Origin: an uncultured Oscillospiraceae bacterium
GTDB lineage: Bacteria; Bacillota; Clostridia; Oscillospirales; Acutalibacteraceae
Assembly: GCA_959596515.1 (NCBI GenBank)
Contig: CAUFXR010000012.1
Coordinates: 1-38,963 of the forward strand
Direction of reading: 5' to 3'
DNA: 38,963 nt
The position numbers were made by a program, and so were the translations under genes. Positions 15,224 to 22,575 of this stretch are shown here, piece by piece. Below the pieces are notes generated by a model. The model made no database searches. It had not been told where the DNA came from and saw only the letters and a list, made by a program, of their open reading frames with translations. The first letter of the stretch is position 1. Every line of letters starts with the position of its first letter.

Positions 15224-15521
15224 GCTGTACCGCATTCTCGGCAAACGAGGAAGGATCACCATCCCTTATGAAATTCGTCAGCGAGTAGGCTTTCAATTTA
15301 ACGATGTGCTGTCCTTTATCGAGCAGGATGACCGCACGGTGGTTGTCCGCCGTGAAAAAATCTGTGATAACTGCAAAGGGACACAGCCTGCTGTCAATCG
15401 GCAGCCGGACGGCATCACGCTGATGCAGTTTTTGGACGGTCTCTCCGCCGATGAGCAGAGAGCCGCCCTCATTCATTTGTCCGTAAAATGGGCGGAAAAG
15501 CAAGGTGAAAGAAATGCCTAA
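15216..15521 (+). CDS. AbrB/SpoVT-type DNA-binding protein
   Basis: This 101-residue protein starts at ATG 15216 (MNKLYRILGKRGRITIPYEI); an in-frame ATG at 15207 sits too close to the GAGAGG site. Residues 1-48 carry the swapped-hairpin signature GRITIPYEIRQRVGFQFND. A CDNC pair follows at about 50-53, then a helical C-terminal region that ends SVKWAEKQGERNA. It is probably an ICE transcription regulator. No MazF-like or other toxin gene is adjacent, so it is not an evident antitoxin. Confidence 0.85.
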   Translation: MNKLYRILGKRGRITIPYEIRQRVGFQFNDVLSFIEQDDRTVVVRREKICDNCKGTQPAVNRQPDGITLMQFLDGLSADEQRAALIHLSVKWAEKQGERNA

Positions 15522-15876
15522 AACACTTCGTGTTCTGATGGTAGAGCCGCATGAGCTTCCCCGTGAGCTGTTCATCACCGACCAGCTTGACGATTTGCAG
15601 GAAACGGTCGGCGGCTTGATTGAGGTCATCGGCAACGGTGACGGCACACTGCTTGTCTGCAATGACGAGGCAAAGCTGGGTGGCATGGATGGCAACCGCC
15701 GTTTGAACGGCGATGTGATTGCCGGTCCATTTTTCGTAGTTGGCGAAGACGGCGAAAACTTCCGTTCCCTCACAGATGAAGAAATGCAGAAATATATGCA
15801 GCGTTTCGGAGAAATCGAGGATATCTCGCCGGAGGAAGTGAAAGAAAATATGGGCTACACATTTTATGCATGGTAG
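15514..15876 (+). CDS. DUF3846 protein
   Basis: The 120-residue product (start ATG 15514, MPKTLRVLMVEPHELP, behind AAGGTG) fits DUF3846: LQETVGGLIEVIGNGDGTLLVCNDEAKLGG, NRRLNGDVIAGPFFVVG and SLTDEEMQKYMQRF. The family is widespread in ICEs and plasmids of gut bacteria, often near ArdA and methylase genes. Its function is unknown. It overlaps the AbrB gene by eight bases. Confidence 0.88.
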   Translation: MPKTLRVLMVEPHELPRELFITDQLDDLQETVGGLIEVIGNGDGTLLVCNDEAKLGGMDGNRRLNGDVIAGPFFVVGEDGENFRSLTDEEMQKYMQRFGEIEDISPEEVKENMGYTFYAW

Positions 15877-15891
15877 AAAGGAATTTGCAAA

Positions 15892-16233
15892 ATGAAAGTA
15901 AAGGCACAAATCGACCGTTTTATCGGAAAAGACAACCGCATCAAGGCATACGCCAGCGTAATTCTCGGCGGCGAGTATGTGATCAGGGATATTGCCGTTA
16001 TGGACAGTAAAAACGGTCTGTTCGCAAGAATGCCGTACCGGTCGTATAAAGACAGGGACGGCAATTTGCAGTATTCGGATGTGGTGTTCGCTCTGAATGA
16101 AACCTCCCGCAATGCAGTCAGCGATGCAGTTTTAGAGGCATACGAGCAGCGACTGCACATGGAGGAAGATGAATCGCAGGATTTGGAGGAACAGGAGGAA
16201 AACGAATCCCCTGCTTTTGAACAAAGAATGTGA
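15892..16233 (+). CDS. SpoVG-family protein
   Basis: The 113-residue protein has the SpoVG fold pattern: IKAYASVILGGEYVIRDIAVMD, KNGLFARMPYRS and AVLEAYEQRL, followed by an acidic tail rich in Glu. Chromosomal SpoVG is a nucleic-acid-binding regulator of about 95 residues. This copy lies in the ICE block and is the diverged element-borne type. AAAGGA precedes ATG 15892. It appears to be the last gene of the overlapping operon run. Confidence 0.88.
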   Translation: MKVKAQIDRFIGKDNRIKAYASVILGGEYVIRDIAVMDSKNGLFARMPYRSYKDRDGNLQYSDVVFALNETSRNAVSDAVLEAYEQRLHMEEDESQDLEEQEENESPAFEQRM

Positions 16234-16308
16234 TTTTTTTCAAAAACAGCCTATTCTCGCTGGACTTTCGGGCTTTTTCCCGTATCCTTGTAGTCAGAGG
16301 TGATCAAT

Positions 16309-17019
16309 ATGATGAAAACGAAAGTATACGCGCTCCTCCTCGCAGGTTTGATGATTATAAGCCTTGCGGGATGCGGTGAACAAGCGCCGACGACGACTGT
16401 AAGGAATGATCAATCCTCGGTCGGCATTTCGGCAGATATAACATCAAACACATCAGAAGAAAAAAAGAACGACGATATCATTGCCGAAACTATGCCTGCC
16501 GTGGGAACAGAAACAGAAACTGGAGAAACTGCTCCCGAAAGCATACCGGTAGAAGAAAAGACTCAAGAATCTTTGCCACAAGAACCTATAGTCACACCGC
16601 CTCCTGCACAAAGTGAACCGCCTCGGCAGACAGAAACGCCGAAGTCCGAAGAACCAAAGCCCGATCCTCCACAGCCGATGCAGCCGCAAACACCTGCTCC
16701 CCAAGAACCTGTCCCAACAGAGCCGGAGCCTTCCACAGAACCGCCGCAGGAATCGGTGGAAATCAAGCCGGAATTCAATATCGATGATTGGATATCCTTC
16801 GCCAAAAGCTATGCGGTAAGTGTTGGCTTACGGCTGGAAAGCTCGGCGGTTGACTGCTGGGACAATCCCATTACGGCGGGTGCGCATAGCGCTTGTCTGC
16901 AGCGAGATATTGAAAGCCGCTTGAATCGGTACGGCCGGGATGAGAATATCACCGATGTCTGGATATGGGCGCAGGTACGCTCCGATGGGAGCTACGATCT
17001 ATATATCGGCTACGCATAA
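16309..17019 (+). CDS. ICE-encoded Pro/Glu-rich lipoprotein
   Basis: The chosen start (ATG 16309, followed at once by another ATG) has AGAGG eight bases upstream. The signal peptide ends in a lipobox (ISLAGC), so the mature protein should be lipid-anchored outside the membrane. A low-complexity spacer of about 110 residues, rich in Pro, Glu and Gln, leads to a compact C-terminal domain (FNIDDWISFAKSYAVSVGLR, CWDNPITAGAHSACL, VWIWAQVRSDGSYDLYIGYA). That domain is not one I can name. It is probably a surface component of the former conjugation apparatus. A terminator follows. Confidence 0.8.
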   Translation: MMKTKVYALLLAGLMIISLAGCGEQAPTTTVRNDQSSVGISADITSNTSEEKKNDDIIAETMPAVGTETETGETAPESIPVEEKTQESLPQEPIVTPPPAQSEPPRQTETPKSEEPKPDPPQPMQPQTPAPQEPVPTEPEPSTEPPQESVEIKPEFNIDDWISFAKSYAVSVGLRLESSAVDCWDNPITAGAHSACLQRDIESRLNRYGRDENITDVWIWAQVRSDGSYDLYIGYA

Positions 17020-17040
17020 ATAAAAATCAAATATCAAGCG

Positions 17041-17072
17041 AAAACGCATCGAAAATTCGGTGCGTTTTTTGT
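17041..17072 (+). terminator. terminator after the lipoprotein gene
   Basis: AAAACGCATCGAA (17041-17053) pairs with TTCGGTGCGTTTT (one G-T pair) across a two-base loop and is followed by a T-tract. Confidence 0.85.
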
Positions 17073-17096
17073 TTGTCCGAAAGGAGTTTTTTCACA

Positions 17097-18830
17097 ATGA
17101 ATACAACGATTCAGAAAAGAGGCATCTCTCTGCTTCTGGCTGTTGTGATGTGCCTTGCATCCTTCCTTGGAATCGGCGCAACGACAGCCTATGCCGCAGA
17201 AGAAACCGATGAGGTTTGCCTTGTTTCCTTTCCCCGCGACGGGGACGCCAACTACGGCGCAGAATGGGGACATGACAGCCATGAATTTATGAACGGCTGG
17301 TCTACTCAAAAATCACGATATACCAGCGTTTATGCTATGGGCTCGTATGACGGTAATATCTGTTACTGCATTGAACCCGGCGTTCCGCTGAAAACGGGCG
17401 ACCGTTTCACCCAAAAAGGAGAAAATTTTTGGGATAACTATCCCTCGTCCTATAACAACACCATTTCACCCGATGACATTAAGCTATTTATCGGTCGTAT
17501 CTTCCAGTATGGCTATACAGGCACGATTTCAACCTCTTGGCGTTCACAGAATGAGGGTGCTGACAAGCTGGCTCACGCTGTTGCCACGCAGCTTTTGATT
17601 TGGGAAACGGTAGTTGGAGAGCGTGATGAGGATTTCAATAAGGTCAGCACCGGCAGCAAAGATGCAATCTGCGATCAGATCAGCACAGGCCACCCGCTGT
17701 ACAACCAAATCATGAGCTACTACAATTCCATTGCACGAAGTGTACAGAGCCATTCCAAAGTACCGAGCTTCTTTTCCAAATCTACAGGCAAGGCACAGAA
17801 TGTCGAGCTGGAATGGGACGGTGAACAGTATACCGCCACGCTTATCCTAAAACTTCCCAGTGATCCCTTCATCCTGCAATGTGACCTGTCGCATATCGGT
17901 ATCCGCAGCCGATTGCGGGACATTCCTATTAAAGACGATGAAGAAAGCCCTGTTCGTGTAAAACTATTTGCCGATTCGGATATCGGTAATAGCTTGGCGG
18001 TACTGTTTAAACCATCTCATTCATTGGAGGACGCGAACCTGTGCGCTCACATGGTGGAAAATGCCAGACCGGAGCTGCAGGAAGAAATCGAACAGAATAT
18101 CGTCTATGGTCAATACCATTCCCCAAAGGCAGTTATGGTGGATATTAAAGCCATGACCGATGAATTAATTGGAGTAACCATTCATTATTACTGCCCTCTC
18201 CAGATTCACATGACAGATGAAGAATATGGGGATTGGTACGAGGTTGACAGCAGTTACGGTATTGCTTATGAGGATGCAATTCACGAACTTGTAAAGCACG
18301 AACAGGATCGTGACCTTCATAATATGGCGGACTATTTTGACGGCAGCGCAGGCGCAAAAGCCAAACTTGTCTCTGCGGTTTGGGATGTACAGGAAGTCTG
18401 CGGCGAGCTGTACGGTGTGATCCGTACCGGCATTCGGGAAGCTTTTTCCCCCGAAGAAGAAAAAGAATGGATCGATGAGCTGATCGGACAGGCGGCGGAC
18501 GGCTTTGGGGAAGGTCTGGAACAGCGTGAAATCAAAACGGATATCCGCGAGCGGCTCAATCAAATTTGCTCGGACAAAATCGATATAGTTGCATCGCGGA
18601 GTGTGTTCGCCCCAAAGGGAAGAGATATGACAAGTGGTAACAGATCCCGAAAAGCAAAAGAGTTTCTAAGAAACTGGAAAAAAGATTACAGCTTTAAAAC
18701 AGCGGTAAGCGCTTTTGTTTCTATGGGATTCACCATCCTGTTTGCGCTTTATAATGGATATTTAGGACCGTCTCTTTTGTCTATATCGGTTGCGATGCTA
18801 ATCCAGGGATTAAAGAAAAAAGTAAATTGA
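17097..18830 (+). CDS. chimeric ORF: thioester-domain adhesin / ArdA-like domain / truncated membrane protein
   Basis: AAAGGAG lies nine bases before ATG 17097, and the frame is open for 577 codons. Residues 1-34 are a signal peptide. Residues 40-245 are a thioester (TED) adhesin domain with Cys91 in YCIEPG and Gln165 in TQLLIWE, the pair expected to form the bond. At about residue 249 it changes into a copy of the acidic ArdA-like protein encoded at 10191-11054 (250-482, up to REIKTD). From about 483 it changes again to an unrelated basic stretch. ATG 18627 (residue 511) begins KDYSFKTAVSAFVSMGFTIL, the start of an ICE membrane protein, cut after one or two helices. No LPXTG end is present. 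The domain order makes little sense for one protein, so deletion-fusion is the likely origin. Confidence 0.8.
   Translation: MNTTIQKRGISLLLAVVMCLASFLGIGATTAYAAEETDEVCLVSFPRDGDANYGAEWGHDSHEFMNGWSTQKSRYTSVYAMGSYDGNICYCIEPGVPLKTGDRFTQKGENFWDNYPSSYNNTISPDDIKLFIGRIFQYGYTGTISTSWRSQNEGADKLAHAVATQLLIWETVVGERDEDFNKVSTGSKDAICDQISTGHPLYNQIMSYYNSIARSVQSHSKVPSFFSKSTGKAQNVELEWDGEQYTATLILKLPSDPFILQCDLSHIGIRSRLRDIPIKDDEESPVRVKLFADSDIGNSLAVLFKPSHSLEDANLCAHMVENARPELQEEIEQNIVYGQYHSPKAVMVDIKAMTDELIGVTIHYYCPLQIHMTDEEYGDWYEVDSSYGIAYEDAIHELVKHEQDRDLHNMADYFDGSAGAKAKLVSAVWDVQEVCGELYGVIRTGIREAFSPEEEKEWIDELIGQAADGFGEGLEQREIKTDIRERLNQICSDKIDIVASRSVFAPKGRDMTSGNRSRKAKEFLRNWKKDYSFKTAVSAFVSMGFTILFALYNGYLGPSLLSISVAMLIQGLKKKVN
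18627..18830 (+). pseudogene. truncated ICE membrane-protein gene within the chimera
   Basis: An independent start is plausible here: AAAGGG lies seven bases ahead of ATG 18627. The 67-residue product (MTSGNRSRKAKEFLRNWKKD, then a helix with FTILFALYNGYLG) looks like the N-terminal part of a larger ICE membrane protein family. The sequence after YLG no longer fits, which suggests truncation. It shares the frame of the chimeric ORF. Confidence 0.5.
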
Positions 18831-19326
18831 AAATCTTCTGGATCCGCTTCCTTTTCTAATTTATTTTTTATTTCTCGGAATACTTAATTATCAGTATGGT
18901 CTGTTTTGTTCTGCGCAAGAGTTCGAATTTCTCCGACAAAGACGCAATAAATCTTTTGCGGCCCTTAGACAAGGAGAGTCTGGATGCTTTTCGTGTTCGG
19001 ACTTTTTGGAAACAATCAAGATACCCTCAATGATGTCCGCCTTTTCCGAACCGCAGATATTCGCAGTGATTCGATGCGCAAGCCGCATCCGGGGCCCTTC
19101 GTATCATAGAGAAATGGTGTGATAGAAAACCGTGTGGCGGCGATGGAAAACTTTGGCGTACGGATAGAACCGATCCCCCAAAAGGAAATTGCTTTTTGGA
19201 AACAGAAAGGAGAAATAAATTTTCGAGATACTATTTTATTACAAACGGAAAGAACTTTTAGATAGGAGTCTTCGATAGCTTTGGACTCTTCGATAGCCTT
19301 GCCTCTATCGCTGAACCGAAGCTACA
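18831..19326. other. decayed region between the ICE remnant and csoR
   Basis: No convincing gene is seen. Several short open stretches in different plus frames look like broken coding DNA. One runs from ATG 18898 (MVCFVLRKSSNFSDKDAINL) for about 45 codons. One is a 40-codon ORF behind AAGGAG (MLFVFGLFGNNQDTL, from ATG 18984). One is open to 19262 (VAAMENFGVRIEPIPQKEIA). A minus frame is open at 18891-19088. I cannot name any of them. GTTCGAATTTCTCCG (18921-18935) resembles the T-arm end of the tRNA-Arg (9210-9224) at 13 of 15 positions. Confidence 0.45.
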
Positions 19327-19355
19327 TTGACAATAAAATTGAAAATTGCTATAAT
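19327..19355 (+). promoter_or_regulatory. csoR promoter
   Basis: A full-consensus TTGACA (19327-19332), a 17-base spacer and TATAAT (19350-19355), with the CsoR-type operator immediately downstream over the expected start of transcription. Confidence 0.9.
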
Positions 19356-19359
19356 ACAT

Positions 19360-19375
19360 ATACCCCTAATGGTAT
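19360..19375 (+). promoter_or_regulatory. CsoR-type operator 1
   Basis: ATACCCCTAATGGTAT is an inverted repeat ATACC-N6-GGTAT with a C-rich tract. It sits between the -10 box and the csoR start codon. The same pattern recurs before the ATPase gene at 19873-19888. A-T flanks with a central G/C tract are typical of CsoR/RcnR-family sites, so autoregulation is likely. Confidence 0.8.
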
Positions 19376-19387
19376 GGAGGACAGAGT

Positions 19388-19663
19388 ATGAGACAATGTA
19401 TGGATGCGGAAAATCTGCACCGCAGATTAAAAAAAATTATTGGTCAGGTGCAGGCGATTGATAGAATGGTGGACGAAGATGTCCCTTGTGAAGATGTTCT
19501 TTCCCAAATCAACGCGGCAAAATCAGCTTTGCATAGAGCGGGCCAGGTGGTGCTGGAAGGTCATATCAAGCACTGCGTGAAGGATGGAATTGAACATGGG
19601 GACGCGGACAAAACCATCGAAAGTTTTACAAAAGCGGTGGAACGCTTCGCAAATATGCAGTAA
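19388..19663 (+). CDS. csoR: metal-sensing transcriptional repressor, CsoR family
   Basis: The 91-residue protein is an all-helical DUF156/CsoR regulator: RLKKIIGQVQAIDRMV, the metal-binding cysteine in VPCEDVL (Cys34), and EGHIKHCV with His59 and Cys63. Cys-His-Cys at these positions is the Cu(I)-sensing arrangement of CsoR. The apo form binds DNA and metal releases it. A GGAGG site precedes ATG 19388, and the promoter and operator lie directly upstream. The divergence of FrmR- and RcnR-type sensors is mostly in the N-terminal ligand, so copper is likely but not certain. It is followed by its own terminator and then the ATPase gene. Confidence 0.92.
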   Translation: MRQCMDAENLHRRLKKIIGQVQAIDRMVDEDVPCEDVLSQINAAKSALHRAGQVVLEGHIKHCVKDGIEHGDADKTIESFTKAVERFANMQ

Positions 19664-19684
19664 AGCAGAAAAATGAAAGTTTTT

Positions 19685-19714
19685 AGAAGGCAGCCTTTTG
19701 ACTGCCTTCTTTTA
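19685..19714 (+). terminator. terminator of csoR
   Basis: AGAAGGCAG (19685-19693) pairs with CTGCCTTCT (19702-19710), followed by a short T run, 22 bases after the csoR stop. Confidence 0.88.
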
Positions 19715-19837
19715 TATTTACGCTAAGCAACATGAATTTTGTTATCTCTTAACCTAAATGACGCAAACCCTTACCAATTATACTAAGGAACACAAAAGTT
19801 AAGAAGATCTTATTTTACCAGAGTTTGACACTTGTTC

Positions 19838-19866
19838 TTGACAGAGGATCTCCCTATAGATATAAT
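19838..19866 (+). promoter_or_regulatory. promoter of the P1B ATPase gene
   Basis: TTGACA (19838-19843), a 17-base spacer and TATAAT (19861-19866), both full consensus. A second TTGACA lies at 19825-19830 without a matched -10. Confidence 0.9.
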
Positions 19867-19872
19867 ATACAT

Positions 19873-19888
19873 ATACCCCCATAGGTAT
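19873..19888 (+). promoter_or_regulatory. CsoR-type operator 2
   Basis: ATACCCCCATAGGTAT has the same ATACC-N6-GGTAT arrangement as the site before csoR, at the same distance behind the -10 box. CsoR therefore probably represses the ATPase in parallel with itself. Confidence 0.8.
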
Positions 19889-19903
19889 AATGAGGAGGGA
19901 AAA

Positions 19904-21790
19904 ATGAAACACATCACTGAAAAGATTGAGAGATTAATGGGCCTGGGCGGAACGAAAAAAGATATTGTATTTTTGGTCGTTTCGGGGATCGCCCTGGTAA
20001 TCAGTATTTTTGACTTGATTCCCCTGCCATTTTCCGCGGCGTGGATCGCCATTGTTCTTTGCGGTATTCCTATTGTCATCGAAGCGATTATCGGTCTGAT
20101 TACCGCTTTTGATATCAAAGCGGATGTGCTGGTTTCCCTTGCCCTGATCGCTTCCATCTGTATTGGAGAGGATTTCGCCGCAGGGGAAGTCGCTTTTATT
20201 ATGCAGCTTGGCGCGCTGTTAGAAGATCTAACGGTTGCCAAAGCGAGAGCAGGTATTGAAAGGCTGGTGCATCTGACGCCGCAAACGGCGCGAGTAATTA
20301 TCAATGAAGCGGAACGCATCATTCCAGCAGAACAAGTAAAGATTGGAGATGTGATTCGGGTTCTACCGGGTGAAACGGTTCCTGTGGATGGGGTGATCCT
20401 CTCAGGCGAGACTTCGGTCAATCAAGCGGTGATGACAGGAGAGCCGCTACCTGTGGATAAAACAGTGGGAGATGAAGTGTCCAGCGGAACAGTTAATCAG
20501 TTTGGAGCGTTCGAGATGCAGGCGTCCAAGGTGGGAGAGGACAGCTCCATTCAGCGGATGATTCGGTTGGTTCAATCTGCGGATGCGGGCAAAGCGAAAA
20601 TTGTCGGCTTAGCCGATCGCTGGGCTACCTGGATTGTCGTAATCGCTTTAACCGCCGCGGGACTGACCTGGCTGATTTCCGGACAGATCATACGAGCCGT
20701 TACGATACTGGTTGTATTTTGTCCCTGCGCATTAGTGCTCGCAACGCCTACGGCGATTATGGCGGCCATTGGTAACGCTACTAAGCATGGTTTCCTGGTG
20801 AGGGAAGGTGATGCGTTGGAACGACTGGCTAAGGTGTCCAAAATCACGTTTGATAAAACAGGAACGCTGACCTATGGAATGCCTAGGGTTACCGCTGTGG
20901 AGAGTGTTTCTGATTATAGTAAGGAGGAAATTTTCTTTTTTGCAGCCGCGGCGGAGGGAATGAGTGAGCATCCACTGGGGAAAGCTGTAGTCCGTTGTTA
21001 TCAAAATGAGATTTGCGCGTCGCCTCTGGTTCCGGAGAATTTCCAAATGATTCCCGGAGAAGGAGTTGCAGCAACGGTTGCAGGCAGGCGGATCAAGGCG
21101 GGCAATCTAAAATTTATGGATGGAACTGAAAAACCACAAACATTGCAGGCGCTGCTGTCTGACGTGGAGAACTATCGAAAAGAAGGCGGCACTGTAATTT
21201 ATATCGCAGTGGAAAATAATTTGGCGGGGTATCTGGTGCTGTCTGATACCATAAGAGAAGAAAGCGCCCAAATGCTTCGAAAGCTGAGCAATATTGGTGT
21301 TCAGCCGGTTCTGCTAACGGGGGATCATCACAACGCGGCCCAAGCGATTGGGGAAAAGCTTCAGATAGAAGAGATACATGCCGATTGTTTGCCTGAGGAT
21401 AAATTAAACTGTATTGACGCTTATCAGAAAGGCGGGTATGGGGTCTGCATGATTGGCGACGGTATCAATGATGCCCCGGCGCTAAAAAAAGCGGATGTTG
21501 GTATCGCGATGGGGGGAGTTGGAAGCGACATCGCTGTAGATGCGGCGGATATCGCTCTGGTCGACGATGAAATTAAAGAATTGCCCCATCTGTTTTCTTT
21601 GGCTAAGCGGATGATGAGTACCATTAAGGTAAATCTGATCTTTTCAATGGGGCTAAATTTTTTGGCTATTGCTCTGGCAATCACAGGGTTGCTTGGTCCT
21701 GTTGTGGGTGCGCTGGTACATAATGCGGGCTCTGTGCTTGTAATCATCAATTCCGCGATATTATTAAAATGGAAGAAAAAATTGTGGTAA
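19904..21790 (+). CDS. P1B-type heavy-metal-translocating ATPase
   Basis: The 628-residue pump exports a transition metal ion at the cost of ATP. Start ATG 19904 has GAGGAGG upstream. The membrane metal site is Cys273-Pro-Cys275 in VFCPCALVLATP; the phosphorylated Asp317 is in DKTGTLT; SEHPLGKAV forms the nucleotide site; GDGINDAP is at 518-525. There is no N-terminal HMA domain, only about 25 residues before the first helix. The last helix has VHNAGSVLVIINSAILL (His606-Asn607), which differs from the Met-x-x-Ser of classical Cu(I) CopA and from the Asp of ZntA. It resembles the HN-type group, so the metal is uncertain. Context (CsoR-type operator) points to copper or another soft metal. Confidence 0.93.
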   Translation: MKHITEKIERLMGLGGTKKDIVFLVVSGIALVISIFDLIPLPFSAAWIAIVLCGIPIVIEAIIGLITAFDIKADVLVSLALIASICIGEDFAAGEVAFIMQLGALLEDLTVAKARAGIERLVHLTPQTARVIINEAERIIPAEQVKIGDVIRVLPGETVPVDGVILSGETSVNQAVMTGEPLPVDKTVGDEVSSGTVNQFGAFEMQASKVGEDSSIQRMIRLVQSADAGKAKIVGLADRWATWIVVIALTAAGLTWLISGQIIRAVTILVVFCPCALVLATPTAIMAAIGNATKHGFLVREGDALERLAKVSKITFDKTGTLTYGMPRVTAVESVSDYSKEEIFFFAAAAEGMSEHPLGKAVVRCYQNEICASPLVPENFQMIPGEGVAATVAGRRIKAGNLKFMDGTEKPQTLQALLSDVENYRKEGGTVIYIAVENNLAGYLVLSDTIREESAQMLRKLSNIGVQPVLLTGDHHNAAQAIGEKLQIEEIHADCLPEDKLNCIDAYQKGGYGVCMIGDGINDAPALKKADVGIAMGGVGSDIAVDAADIALVDDEIKELPHLFSLAKRMMSTIKVNLIFSMGLNFLAIALAITGLLGPVVGALVHNAGSVLVIINSAILLKWKKKLW

Positions 21791-22181
21791 TAGCAGTTGT
21801 TTTGGAGCTTTGACCTATATGTTGATCATCGTGTGGATTTCATATCATCTTAAAAAAAGGATGGAACTCTCTAATGGCTTTTTAGATGAAAGCGCCAGCT
21901 TGTCTTTTTCGTTTTTTATCAGAGCGAATCTTGTTTGAACGGCGGCAACAAAAGGAGAAGATACTTTTTCTATGTTTTTGCGAATTGGGCGAGGGGTTAT
22001 CTCTGTTATAGATACAAAAGGTTCAAAGAACAATCGCTTCAGACCAATTGTTCAAAGGCGCAGTTCCATAAAAAGAGAGCGGAACGGCAGAAAAAACTTT
22101 GGTAAGCTTGTAATCTGGTGGATAGTATTTATCGTCGCTGGATTTTGTGGCCTCTGGGGTGAGTTTAAGTTATTAGGATTG
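21791..22181. other. gene-poor stretch with possible coding remnants
   Basis: A plus-strand ORF at 21972-22244 (90 codons, with one hydrophobic segment FGKLVIWWIVFIVAGFCGLWG) reads straight through a strong terminator hairpin, and its AAAGGAG is 14 bases from the ATG. A minus-strand frame at 21845-22033 has good-looking amino acid content (VQTRFALIKNEKDKLALSSK) but no ribosome site. Neither can be assigned to a family; both may be remnants. Confidence 0.35.
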
Positions 22182-22222
22182 AATCGGAGAAGTGCTGAAA
22201 AATGCACTTCTCCGATTTTTTA
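22182..22222 (+). terminator. strong terminator downstream of the ATPase region
   Basis: AATCGGAGAAGTGC (22182-22195) pairs perfectly with GCACTTCTCCGATT (22204-22217) and is followed by TTTTT. It lies nearly 400 bases after the ATPase stop, so it may belong to a lost or unrecognised small transcript. Confidence 0.93.
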
Positions 22223-22509
22223 TTGCTGTGATCATCTGATATAATGATCGTATTGATATAACCTAATGCGTTTCTTTGGTTTCCTGATGTGTTAAATTAG
22301 GTTCGCGATAGTATCTGGTTTTGTCAATCACATGGAGTATTTTATGAAGTGCGGTAATGACATTGTAAAAGAAAACCACAGAAAAATACAAAACAGACTC
22401 CATTACGAAAGCAAAAATTCGGAACTCACAACCTAGGCAATAACTGTAGACAATCACTGTTGTATTTTCGGCATGTTCTGTTTATCATTATAGTTTTTCC
22501 TTTTTTAAG
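22223..22509. other. intergenic region before the NhaC-type gene
   Basis: A 64-codon minus-strand frame (22263-22457) has a hydrophobic middle but no ribosome site or family likeness. Nothing else is visible apart from the NhaC promoter at the right end. Confidence 0.4.
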
Positions 22510-22538
22510 TTGAAGTTTTCCGCAGCTTTCGGTATACT
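22510..22538 (+). promoter_or_regulatory. promoter of the NhaC-type antiporter
   Basis: TTGAAG (22510-22515), a 17-base spacer and TATACT (22533-22538), 38 bases before ATG 22576. Confidence 0.7.
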
Positions 22539-22575
22539 AATGCCATATCTATATTTCATTTTGGAGGGGAAATAT

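Noticed and set aside
15207..15521. Type II toxin-antitoxin locus
   Set aside because: AbrB/MazE-like domains are present, but none of the neighbours resembles a MazF, RelE or other toxin.
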